From the NCBI GenBank assembly GCA_963745175.1, contig CAVUWK010000002.1:124001-188000 (forward strand): a stretch of 64,000 nucleotides of DNA. Direction: 5' to 3'. This document shows positions 45,090 through 53,182 of this stretch, piece by piece (position 1 is the first letter of the stretch; the number at the start of each line of letters is the position of its first letter). The position numbers and the translations under genes were made by a program. The notes under the pieces are model-generated. The model was not told where the DNA came from. It was given only the letters and a program-made list of their open reading frames with translations, and searched no databases. This stretch comes from Bog-473 sp963745175. Its GTDB lineage: Bacteria; Actinomycetota; Acidimicrobiia; Acidimicrobiales; RAAP-2.

Positions 45090-45602
45090 TCAGGCTGATG
45101 GTCGCGGGGACAACCGGAAGACCCGGATGGCTCGGTCGGTCCGGTTCTTGTACTCGGCGTACACGGGGACCACCTCGTTCATCTTCTCGAAGCCCGCCAG
45201 CGCCTCATCCCCCGTGAGCAGCTCGGCCGTCACCGGTACCGCCACGCCTCCGACCGTCGCGATCGCGTCGGGATGGACGATGAGGTTCTTGCTCCAGGCG
45301 GGGTGATGAGCCTGGCCGAAGTTGCTACCCGCGATGAGGATCTCGTCTCCGTCGCGGCCGAACAGAAGCGGAGTAGTGCGGGTCTGTCCCGACACAGCGC
45401 CCTTCGTTGTTAGCAGCATGGTCGGCGCGCCGAGCGGACCGAGGGCGGTGTAGCGGCCATGAGAGCGCCCGATGACGTACCGGTCGAGTGGGGTCAGGGT
45501 ACGAATCACCCACGAACCGGCCTGGGTGCTCGCGAACCAGATCATCGGCCGACGTAGCTTCGAGTTCTCCGAGCCCCATCGCACGTCGGGAAAGGTCGGC
45601 AT
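45090..45602 (-). CDS. nitroreductase-family deazaflavin (F420)-dependent oxidoreductase
   Basis: A 170-residue DDN/FDOR-type split-barrel protein: TPLDRYVIGRSHGRYTALG, MLLTTKGAVSGQTRTTPLL, FGRDGDEILIAGSNFGQAHH and PAWSKNLIVHPDAIATVGG, the usual marks of the F420-binding family in mycobacteria and relatives. It may reduce quinones or enones. Shorter unassigned stretches on either side hold no genes. Confidence 0.85.
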   Translation of the reverse strand: MPTFPDVRWGSENSKLRRPMIWFASTQAGSWVIRTLTPLDRYVIGRSHGRYTALGPLGAPTMLLTTKGAVSGQTRTTPLLFGRDGDEILIAGSNFGQAHHPAWSKNLIVHPDAIATVGGVAVPVTAELLTGDEALAGFEKMNEVVPVYAEYKNRTDRAIRVFRLSPRPSA

Positions 45603-45761
45603 GAACGGACCCTAGCGCGGAGCAAGCGCGCGTTTGTCGAATCCGGCGAGTCGCTCAGCGGTCTGATAATCACGTGGTGCGAGACGACCCTCAACAGTCT
45701 TCGCCATTTCTATGGCCCGCCATCCGGCCTACTGGGACACCTGAGTCTTATGTGCGGACAG

Positions 45762-46529
45762 TCATCTGATCTTGGCCAGCCTTTCGACACCTTCTCCAAA
45801 CGGAGGCGCCACGTACACGATCAGACGGTCAACGCCGAGTTCGACCCAGGGCTCAACGCGTTGGGGCACTGACGGGAGAGTGGCTGCGACAAGCAACCCT
45901 TCAGGATCGCGGCCAGATTGAGCGCGGGCCCGGCGGGCAACTGCGATGAGCTCGGCCAGCTTCGGTCCGGCGGGCACGCAGATGCCGTCTCCGACACGAC
46001 CCGCCAGCTCGGCCATCCTCGGTCCGAATGCCGCGACCACGATCGGCGGCGCTGGCTCGGGTCGGAGGAAGCCCTCCGCCGGAAATGCAGAGCCCGACCA
46101 GACCTGAAGCAAGACAGCGATCGTGCGCTCGACTGCTCGACGCCGTTCCGGATCGGCGGACACATGATGACCCAATGCTTCCTGCTCGATCGCGTAGGAG
46201 GTGCCCGCTCGGGCGCCAGCGCCCAGTCCCAAAATGAGGCGGCCTCCGCTGACGTCTTGCAACGTTGCCGCCATGACCCCCAATGTTCCAGGATCCCGGT
46301 TGGCGACGTTGAGGACCAACGGTCCGACGGCGATCCGCGGCACTTCGGCAGCGAGGGCGGACAGGATCGTCCAACACTCCAGCACGTGTGTCGAGCCTTG
46401 TACGGATCCGGCCAGATGGTCGTTCAACCACACGCCGTCGAGACCCGCCCGCTCGGCGTTTAACGCATCGGCGCGTATATCTGGCCACCATGCACCGAAG
46501 GTCTCCAATAGGACGTCGATGTGCACCAT
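45762..46529 (-). CDS. LLM-class flavin/F420-dependent oxidoreductase
   Basis: A 255-residue luciferase-like TIM-barrel protein: ERAGLDGVWLNDHLAGSV, LSALAAEVPRIAVGPLVLNV, DVSGGRLILGLGAGARAGTS and PPIVVAAFGPRMAELAGRVG. It is shorter than most LLM proteins (about 300) but has all the framework motifs. F420 rather than FMN use is likely from the FDOR neighbour. Substrate unknown. Confidence 0.82.
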   Translation of the reverse strand: MVHIDVLLETFGAWWPDIRADALNAERAGLDGVWLNDHLAGSVQGSTHVLECWTILSALAAEVPRIAVGPLVLNVANRDPGTLGVMAATLQDVSGGRLILGLGAGARAGTSYAIEQEALGHHVSADPERRRAVERTIAVLLQVWSGSAFPAEGFLRPEPAPPIVVAAFGPRMAELAGRVGDGICVPAGPKLAELIAVARRARAQSGRDPEGLLVAATLPSVPQRVEPWVELGVDRLIVYVAPPFGEGVERLAKIR

Positions 46530-46859
46530 CTCAACCTAGGGGCTGGTCCGCTTTGACCGACTCGATCACCCTGGAACAGACCATCGAGCCGGAGCGCGAA
46601 AAAGCCACGGGCGGGACCCAAGGCGACCTCAAAGCGAACAAATGGGCGCGGCGGCGATAAGGTCGCTGGGCACGGCCATCGTTACGGGTTCGACCGTCGA
46701 CTTGGGCGGCGTCAGGCAACCTCTGGCATCGGCGGGATGTAGCCCGTCTCCGGGCGTACAGGGGCGCCTTTGCTTACCCGAAGTACTGGTGCGGCTGCAT
46801 CTGTCTGGTCAGGCCTGCGCGGGTTTCTTGACGCGTCAAATGCCCAGTAGGGTCGAATT
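46530..46859 (+). other. 330-base gap with a promoter/operator at its right end
   Basis: No gene is supported in this stretch. The only clear signals are the palindrome and -10 element at 46828-46853, directed at the CxxC protein downstream. The rest may hold the upstream control region of the LLM gene. Confidence 0.4.
46828..46853 (+). promoter_or_regulatory. palindrome TTGACGCGTCAA and -10 TAGGGT
   Basis: The palindrome (46828-46839) lies where a -35 would be and the TAGGGT (46848-46853) ends six bases before the GTG at 46860. The -35-like TTGACG and the operator therefore share bases, though the 14-base spacer is short. Confidence 0.5.
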
Positions 46860-47693
46860 GTGATCGCCCGAGATCAGGCGCCGGCGGCCTTCACCGCATG
46901 GGACGAATTGATCGACGCGGTCGCCTCGACCACGCCGACCGACGTGACTGAGCAGGCCCGTACCATCGCTCGGGCCAGCCTCGATCCTGCTGTTCCTGCG
47001 GTTCGGAGATCTGACGCGATGGCCTTCGCCGAACAGATGGTCGTCGATGTGGCATCCATGACGACTGATGTTCGAGCAGCCGGGCTGGCCGAACTCGGTG
47101 CCGGTGCCCCAGCCTTCGTCCTTGCCGTATGGACGGAGGACATGATGATTCGCGCCGATGCCGCCTGGCGTGAGATGTTCGGCGAAGAATGGCGTCCGAT
47201 CCCGACCTCTGCCGAGACCGATCCCTGGGTGGCCCACGCAAGGTTTCTCATCGAGGTGGCCAAACTGACAGCCCTCGATCCGGTTACCTCCGAACTGGTC
47301 CGGCTCCGCGGGGCGAGAGCCCACGACTGCCGGCTCTGCCAGTCCCGCAGGAGCGTCAGCGCCATCGATCTGGCAGGCGGGAGTGATCTGTTCGATGACA
47401 GGGATCCGATCGGCATCTCCGACGCCCAGACGCTGGCCCTCCAGGTCGTGGATGCCTTCGTGTGGCAGCCGATCCAGTGGCCTCCCGGGCTCGGCGAGCA
47501 GGTCGTTGACGCTCTGGGTCCTGCCGCCGCAACCGAGCTGACCCTCGATATCGTCCGCAACGCCGCGAATAAGATCGCCGTCGCCTTCGACGCGGACGAT
47601 CCGCAGGTGGAGACGGGCGTCGAGTACTACGACATCGACGTGTCGACTGGAGAACTTCGCTACAACGTCAGCCCTGTCACGCCCAACGCCTGA
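46860..47693 (+). CDS. carboxymuconolactone decarboxylase/AhpD-like CxxC protein
   Basis: A 277-residue helical protein. The AhpD-like core has VTSELVRLRGARAHDCRLCQ with the CxxC pair (CRLC). The later part, LTLDIVRNAANKIAVAFDAD, resembles the second half of peroxidase-related proteins. A thiol peroxidase or reductase role is plausible. The start is a leaderless GTG. Confidence 0.7.
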   Translation: MIARDQAPAAFTAWDELIDAVASTTPTDVTEQARTIARASLDPAVPAVRRSDAMAFAEQMVVDVASMTTDVRAAGLAELGAGAPAFVLAVWTEDMMIRADAAWREMFGEEWRPIPTSAETDPWVAHARFLIEVAKLTALDPVTSELVRLRGARAHDCRLCQSRRSVSAIDLAGGSDLFDDRDPIGISDAQTLALQVVDAFVWQPIQWPPGLGEQVVDALGPAAATELTLDIVRNAANKIAVAFDADDPQVETGVEYYDIDVSTGELRYNVSPVTPNA

Positions 47694-47783
47694 GCCACTG
47701 GCGCTGAGTGGCACCCGGTCCCGGTGATGGGGCACCTCAACGCCCTGTCGAGATCGAGGAGTCGGGCTTGCAAGAATGAAGGC

Positions 47784-48314
47784 GTGGTCGACACCCGATC
47801 TGTTGTCGTGTGCGCACAATGCGAAGTCCACTGGTACGCGGACGATGAACCGGCGAAATGCAACGCCCATGGCCATGATCATCAGGGATTTGAATTGCAC
47901 CTGCACCAAAACGTCGTCGTTTTGCCGGATGGAACCGAGATCACCGCAGTTTCGTTTGACTCCCGAGATCCCTATGCCCGCGATCAGGCCCCCCATTTCG
48001 GTCTGTATCTCGACCCGCAGTGGGATCCTCCGTGGTCTCACGACCACCTGGATTGGCCCGATTTCGGCGTACCCAGTGATTCCGCTCCACTGGTTACCGC
48101 CTTGAGATCGCTTCTCGAACGTGCTCGCGGTGGAGAGCAGGTTGAGTTGGGATGTCTGGGTGGCCATGGACGAACGGGAACGGCCTTCGCCTGCCTAGCA
48201 ATCCTGTGTGGACTTCCCTCCAGCGATGCCGTCACCTGGGTCCGTGAGAACTACTGCGTGGACGCAGTGGAATGCGGGCAACAGGAAGGGTTCGTGATCA
48301 GCTTTGTCGGTTGA
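47784..48314 (+). CDS. protein-tyrosine/dual-specificity phosphatase-like protein with N-terminal zinc-ribbon-like motif
   Basis: A 176-residue protein. The N-terminus has VVCAQCEVHWYADDEPAKCN followed by a His-rich AHGHDHQGF stretch. The C-terminal part is a PTP fold: the WPD-type loop DWPDFGVPSD and the P-loop CLGGHGRTGTAFACLAI, which fits C(X)5R[ST]. The order WPD, then CX5R is that of the class. The start is the GTG at 47784 with GAAGG upstream. Confidence 0.7.
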   Translation: MVDTRSVVVCAQCEVHWYADDEPAKCNAHGHDHQGFELHLHQNVVVLPDGTEITAVSFDSRDPYARDQAPHFGLYLDPQWDPPWSHDHLDWPDFGVPSDSAPLVTALRSLLERARGGEQVELGCLGGHGRTGTAFACLAILCGLPSSDAVTWVRENYCVDAVECGQQEGFVISFVG

Positions 48315-48402
48315 CGTCACCCTTCGTCGGAGGTCATCGAGGTCGGACTACCCACCGATGAGCAATGTATGGGGATATTTAGAATCCTCCCGGTATCGGG
48401 AT

Positions 48403-48828
48403 CTACTGGGCGGAAGCCCGAGTTCCCTCAGTCGATTCGCTGAACCGCTTGACGGCTTCCTCAGTCATGGGGGTAAAGAGATTGACAAGGTTGCCGTCGG
48501 GATCGCGGAACAGGATGGAGCGGTTGCCCCAGGGCATGGTTGTTGGTTTCTGCACCCACTCGCTGACGAGGGTCTTGAGCCTCTCGAATTCTTGATCAAC
48601 ATCTTCGACGAGGAACTCGATGATTACGGTGTGATTGCCCGCTGGCCGGGCCGAGTTGTTGAACAGCTGCGCCGTCTGCGTGTGCCCGAACGCGATCGTG
48701 CAAGAGGGCAGGTGGACCTCAGCGAAGACAGGTGCGAGCCAGACGGCCGGGACCCCCGTGACCTGCTCGTAGAAGCTGACCACCGGCTCAAGATCGTCAC
48801 TGATCATGCGGATCGAGGCGAAATCCAT
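48403..48828 (-). CDS. VOC family (glyoxalase/bleomycin-resistance-like) protein
   Basis: A 141-residue VOC protein with two betaalphabetabetabeta modules: ISDDLEPVVSFYEQVTGVPA, then VIIEFLVEDVDQEFERLKTL, and the terminal SILFRDPDGNLVNLFTP. The ATG at 48828 has GAGAGGAG upstream, better than the ATG at 48855. It is divergent from a TetR gene with an operator between them, so it is the likely regulated target. Lyase, dioxygenase or drug binding are all possible. Confidence 0.82.
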   Translation of the reverse strand: MDFASIRMISDDLEPVVSFYEQVTGVPAVWLAPVFAEVHLPSCTIAFGHTQTAQLFNNSARPAGNHTVIIEFLVEDVDQEFERLKTLVSEWVQKPTTMPWGNRSILFRDPDGNLVNLFTPMTEEAVKRFSESTEGTRASAQ

Positions 48829-48858
48829 GGCGTGCTCTCCTCTCGGTAGTGACATGTT

Positions 48859-48888
48859 AGCGTAGCGCTACGCTACCGTAGCGTAGCG
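48859..48888. promoter_or_regulatory. overlapping palindromic TetR operators
   Basis: AGCGTAGCGCTACGCT (48859-48874) is a perfect 16-base palindrome. It overlaps a perfect 23-base palindrome centred on 48877 (48866-48888), made of GTAGCG-type half sites. They lie in the VOC/TetR divergent gap. Confidence 0.7.
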
Positions 48889-48920
48889 AATTAGTCAATC
48901 CTCGAAAGACGAGGTTCTGC

Positions 48921-49571
48921 ATGGCGAAAGCGAAGTCCGTGGAAGGCCAAGCGGCGCGCTCGGGCGACGAAGGCCTCGATCCCCGGATCGTCGTTTCCCG
49001 CGAGCGGGTGCTCACGACAACGCTCGATCTTCTGACCGAGGCCGGGCTGGATGAGCTCACCATCGACGACATATCCCGACGCTCAGGGGTCGCCAAGACC
49101 ACCATCTATCGGCACTGGCCGAACCGTTCCGCCTTGGTCATTGACGCCTGCTCGCGGATGACCGACGGTGAGGCAGCGCCGCCTGACACCGGTTCACTCG
49201 AAGGCGACGTCAGAGCAATCTTGACGACAATTGCTGAGCTGCTCAGGACAGCGCGGTGGTCTTCAATCGTGCCCTCGATCGTCGATGTTGCCGAACACGA
49301 TCCCGCGTTTGCCGACATCCACAGCAGGATCCAACGCGGACACGCCGCTCCGCTGAGATCGACGCTCGACCGCGCAGCCCTTAGGGGAGAGATCCCGTCA
49401 ACAGCTGACCGTGACGCGATGACCGCGGCTCTGCTTGGGCCGCTCTTTTACCGCCGTTGGTTCTCACGAGAACCGATCGACGCCAAGTTCGTGGACATGA
49501 TCATTCGAAGCACCCTCGCGGGCCCTCGCCAGGACACTCGTAGGCCCAAACGAGAGCAGAGCCGGCGATAG
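48921..49571 (+). CDS. TetR family transcriptional regulator
   Basis: A 216-residue regulator. The N-terminal helix-turn-helix reads LTIDDISRRSGVAKTTIYRH with WPNRSALVIDA after it, and the C-terminal ligand domain has the TetR_C_11-like form. It should bind the palindromes in front of its own gene and repress itself and the VOC gene. Its tail is basic (RRPKREQSRR). Confidence 0.88.
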   Translation: MAKAKSVEGQAARSGDEGLDPRIVVSRERVLTTTLDLLTEAGLDELTIDDISRRSGVAKTTIYRHWPNRSALVIDACSRMTDGEAAPPDTGSLEGDVRAILTTIAELLRTARWSSIVPSIVDVAEHDPAFADIHSRIQRGHAAPLRSTLDRAALRGEIPSTADRDAMTAALLGPLFYRRWFSREPIDAKFVDMIIRSTLAGPRQDTRRPKREQSRR

Positions 49572-49643
49572 ACGCCAGTCTTGACCATCTGGCTAGCCCC
49601 ATGGAGCCGCAGGGTGGCACCCCGTCCCGGCGGTCGGGGACGC

Positions 49644-50496
49644 TCAGGTCGAGTTCCGGTTGGGGGGCAAAGGGACCACAAATTCCATCTGGTCCCAGTT
49701 CACGATCAACCGCTTCGCCCATGCCTGAAGCCCAGGAGCGAAATCCGAGTGCCCCCGCCTTTCATTGCCGCCTCCACCCGAGCCGCCACCGGTCCCCCGA
49801 AATTCAGTTCCCACGTCATCGGTGAGAGTGAGGGAGCGTCTCTGCATCTGAAGCTGCTGGATGAGCTTGTCCCGAAGGATCTTCTTGAAGTCATCGGAAA
49901 GCCCTTCGAGATCGGGCTCTTGGTCGGCCAACTCCGCTGCGAACAGGGCCTCTGGATCAGGCAGCGGGGCCAGTCTCCAAATTGACCGAGACCTTGTCGC
50001 TGTAGAGCTCCACTCCGAGGACCTGGATACGACCGCCATATGCCAAGGGACGGTCGGGCTCATCGACGGGCACGAGACCGAGGAATCTGGACGCCGGCGG
50101 GGGATCAGGTGGGCGTTGAGGAGTTTGCGAACGCTGCCCTCGGAAGTTGATGAGCCTCCCGGTGCCAGGCGGAAGGGGTTCAAGAGGCTTCTCTCCGAGT
50201 ACCACCAGCATGCGGTTGGTCCAGTCGGTCATCTCCTCGTCCGAGATCGCGCCGACGCCTTTCAGGGCTGCCAGGGCAGCATTGAACGTGACCAACGTCC
50301 GTGCCTTCCACTCATAGGGATCATCCGAGGGAATAGGCGGACCAATTCGAGCGGCCGCAAGAAGTTCCGAAAGATGTGCCTGAGCAAAGGGATCCATTTG
50401 CCCTCCCGCCACTGGACGGTACTCCTTGCCCCTGTCCGTGACTGTGGCCGGACCAGCGATGTACTGGGACAGGGAAGACCGGTCGAGGGTGTCCAC
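49644..50496 (-). CDS. conserved hypothetical protein, apparent frameshift
   Basis: A product of about 284 residues. The first part (LVTFNAALAALKGVGAISDE, PLEPLPPGTGRLINF, VLGVELYSDKVSVN) ends in one frame with LETGPAA. The family sequence continues one base over as WRLAPLPDPEALFAAELAD, LTLTDDVGTEFRGTGGGSGG and LIVNWDQMEFVVPLPP. The switch sits at the AAA at 49979-49981 (one extra base; length one over a multiple of three). Function unknown. The start is a GTG at 50496; an ATG at 50397 is an alternative. Confidence 0.6.
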
Positions 50497-50576
50497 CCAA
50501 AGAGACGAAAGCGGCCATCCCCCGACCGGGGTTCCCTGAAACGGACGGCCACGTCTCGCGCGCCTCGGGCATCCCT

Positions 50577-51164
50577 TTAGCGCAGGGCCTCTCGAGCAGC
50601 GGCCTCAATCTTCTGCCGATAGTCCTCCCACTCGGCCGCTGAGCGTTCTGGCATGTTATTGCCTGGACCCGTGAGACCGGCTGTGCCGTCAATCAGTTCG
50701 CGCATGATGTCGGCCTGGCCTGCGTGGCGCTCAACCTCGGCAATCACGTGCACCAGCACCAGATGAAGGGTGACCTCGCTTCGGTCGGGAGGCCACCACG
50801 GAACGTGCCCAATGGCGACGAGTGGCAGCGTCTCGATCGTGAAGTCAGCGTGGGCGCTACTCCGGTGGAACAGTCCGACGATGTCCTTGACCGTCTCTTC
50901 CGGACGAGCCCACATGTCGTCGTCGATCTCAGTCCCAACCTCCTCCCATGAAAGTTGCTCGGGAAACGTTCGCCCGAATGTCACGCCGAAGTAGCCCGCC
51001 TGGACGCCCGCGACGTGCTTCACCAGCCCGAGAATGTTGGTCGCCGTTGGCGTCATCGGCCTGCGTGCGTCGTAGGCCGACAGGCCGTCAAGCTTCCTTA
51101 GGAATCCCTCTCGTCCTCGCTGCAGGTAGCGCAGTAGGTCCGCCTTCGGATCAGAGATGGCCAT
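50577..51164 (-). CDS. DinB-family protein
   Basis: A 195-residue four-helix-bundle protein: YLQRGREGFLRKLDGLSAYD, TATNILGLVKHVAGVQAGYF with one conserved His, and VLVHVIAEVERHAGQADIMR with the HxxxH pair. These three histidines are the metal site of DinB/DUF664 proteins, which act as thiol or sugar transferases in some cases. Start ATG at 51164. Confidence 0.82.
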   Translation of the reverse strand: MAISDPKADLLRYLQRGREGFLRKLDGLSAYDARRPMTPTATNILGLVKHVAGVQAGYFGVTFGRTFPEQLSWEEVGTEIDDDMWARPEETVKDIVGLFHRSSAHADFTIETLPLVAIGHVPWWPPDRSEVTLHLVLVHVIAEVERHAGQADIMRELIDGTAGLTGPGNNMPERSAAEWEDYRQKIEAAAREALR

Positions 51165-51422
51165 GCCACACATAATTGCAGGAGTACCAAGACCCTGCCT
51201 TGTATTGCTGGCGATTGACAACGCAATCTAGGACCGGAAGCCGTGACGTTCCATGCCCTGGTCCCGGTGAAGTGAGGCACCTCTCAGCTCTAGAACTTGA
51301 GCTGTGCCAATGAGCCTACGATCCTCACCGGTGAGAAACTTCAGAATCATCCAGAGCGATGGCGAGCGGTTCTCCGGCCGCTGCGATTTGGGTCAACAAG
51401 ACCTCTTCTCTTCATGCCCTGA

Positions 51423-51839
51423 GTGAACGAGAGCACATCCGTGATCGCGCGCTGGGTTTGGTTCGTCATGATGATCGGCATCGGGATCGAGTTCGCACTC
51501 GGTGTGGTGTGCGTAGTGCTCGTACCCATTAGACGACCTGATCAGTGGCTGCCTGCGCAGAGCAAAGGTGTGTACGTCGCCCACGCAGTTCTCGGGGGGC
51601 TGCTGGCGATTGGGGCGCTGACCATCCTCATTGCGGTTCTCGATGGCTCGAGGTTCGAGCGCCTGGGCGCGCAGATCGGCCTCGTCGGGCTGATACTTGC
51701 CGCCGGAGGCGGGATGTTGTCCGTGTTCCACCCTTGGAGACTGGCAGGCATGGGGTTGATGTTCGCCGGTGCGGTCCTCGCCTTCTTCGGATATGTCATT
51801 CCCCTCGCTGATGTCCCGGCGCAGGAACAGCCGGGATGA
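51423..51839 (+). CDS. four-helix membrane protein of unknown function
   Basis: A 138-residue membrane protein with four hydrophobic segments (WVWFVMMIGIGIEFALGVVC, AVLGGLLAIGALTILIAVLD, IGLVGLILAAGGGMLSVF, MGLMFAGAVLAFFGYVIPLA). No family recognised. The start is a GTG. Confidence 0.6.
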   Translation: MNESTSVIARWVWFVMMIGIGIEFALGVVCVVLVPIRRPDQWLPAQSKGVYVAHAVLGGLLAIGALTILIAVLDGSRFERLGAQIGLVGLILAAGGGMLSVFHPWRLAGMGLMFAGAVLAFFGYVIPLADVPAQEQPG

Positions 51840-51899
51840 CTTCTCAGGCGGCTCTACTCCGGCAGCGAGCTGGGGCACCCCGTTTGAGGAAGAATTCGG

Positions 51900-52150
51900 T
51901 TGGTGGGACTCGCCTGGATAACCGGCAACTCTGGAACCGGAAAGTCACAGGTCTGCGCCGCCCTTGCGGGCAAGGGTTACAGAACTATCGATTCCGACTT
52001 AGGGATGGCCGTCTGGGTGAAAAGGAATACGGACCAGGTCATTCGTGCCGTTGATACTGGTCGGCTGACACAGGACTGGTTCAGGGACCACCGTTATATT
52101 CTCAAGCGGCGGCGCGTCGAAGAACTCGCAGGCGCGAGCGCCCGGATCGA
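51900..52150 (+). pseudogene. truncated P-loop kinase/AAA fragment
   Basis: The first 80 or so residues, MVGLAWITGNSGTGKSQVCA, followed by GKGYRTIDSD and LKRRRVEELA, match the start of small nucleotide-kinase-like ATPases with Walker A GNSGTGKS. After about residue 80 the frame loses any resemblance and runs into the opposite-strand gene. The remaining two thirds of the enzyme are absent, so this is a remnant. Confidence 0.5.
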
Positions 52151-52246
52151 ACCAACTTGGAACCCGCAGCGCTGGAAGCACATCGCGGTCGGATCGACGA
52201 GACCCGAGACTGCCACACGCAGGAGGCAGCCGCGACGGAGTAATCG

Positions 52247-52564
52247 TCAGGACCGCTGGGTCGACGATCGGGCGTGGAACGTGTCGTGGATGAGCATGAA
52301 CCGCATCGACCAGTACCCAGGTCGCGGCTCGGGAAGCTCGTGCCGGGACCGGAAGAACCCCGCCAACGTGACGGCGGCCGAGCCGAGCCAGATGATCACC
52401 CCGATGGCCAGGACCCACGGCGTGGATCCCGACGACATCACGATGAGACCCGCGATGGCAATGGCCAACCCGACGAACCCCACTCGGAGGGCCCGGACAG
52501 CCGTCCTCCAGTGTCCGTTGTATTGCAGGTCCAGCGGCTCGTTCACGCCCAGGGATTGTTCCAC
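52247..52564 (-). CDS. small two-helix membrane protein
   Basis: A 105-residue protein with two membrane segments (VGFVGLAIAIAGLIVMSSG and PWVLAIGVIIWLGSAAVTLA) and polar termini. No named family is seen. It overlaps the dying end of the P-loop fragment frame. Confidence 0.6.
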   Translation of the reverse strand: MEQSLGVNEPLDLQYNGHWRTAVRALRVGFVGLAIAIAGLIVMSSGSTPWVLAIGVIIWLGSAAVTLAGFFRSRHELPEPRPGYWSMRFMLIHDTFHARSSTQRS

Positions 52565-52720
52565 GATCGAAGCTTCTGACCCCGGCGGTTCGGGAACTCA
52601 CCTTCGGACACCTGCTCAGTGTCGGCACCTTTTCATCCTCAGGACCGTGCGTTCTACACTCCAAAGTGGGCACCTCCCTTGTTGCGCCGGCACGACCTGT
52701 TTGAACGGTTTGGAGGCAGA

Positions 52721-53044
52721 GTGATACCCAAGAGAAGCAGAGCTGCGCCGAGAATCGCTCCAGTCCGTGGCCGCTTGTTTCTTCCCTTGGTGTTGGTCGC
52801 CGTCGCGGGACTGTCCTTTGGTCTCACGGGCTGCGGGTCATCGAGTCCTTCGAGGTCGTATCAGCAGGGCTGGGACCGGGCGGTTGACTCACCGGGGTAC
52901 GACTGCAACACCGTCCCGCGGAACATCGCATCAGCCTCCGATTGGGTAAAGGGCTGTACGACTGGCCAGGGCTTTCTGAGTGCTCATGAGACAACGGGGC
53001 ATGATCCGAGTCCGACCCCGACCACATACCCCGGCGATCCGTAA
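52721..53044 (+). CDS. small lipoprotein
   Basis: A 107-residue protein with a lipoprotein signal (LFLPLVLVAVAGLSFGLTGC, lipobox LTGC) and a short Ser/Gly/Pro-rich mature part holding two cysteines (GYDCNTVPRN, WVKGCTTG). The GTG at 52721 has GGAGG five bases upstream. No family is recognised. Confidence 0.65.
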   Translation: MIPKRSRAAPRIAPVRGRLFLPLVLVAVAGLSFGLTGCGSSSPSRSYQQGWDRAVDSPGYDCNTVPRNIASASDWVKGCTTGQGFLSAHETTGHDPSPTPTTYPGDP

Positions 53045-53182
53045 GCTTCGGCTTCCCGACTATCCCCAAGGTGCCTTCCTTAGGGGACAGGTTCCAAGAA
53101 CCGATTTCCGAGCGGGGACCCCCGCCCGCGCCAGTCGCCTTCTCCACCAGATGTGATGTGAGAAAAGCAAAGGGTCCGGCGG

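Noticed and set aside
42568..47693. A biosynthetic gene cluster made of the dehydrogenase, hydrolase and F420-type enzymes
   Set aside because: Genes lie on both strands with single promoters and no carrier protein, synthase or shared operator, so a common pathway is not supported.
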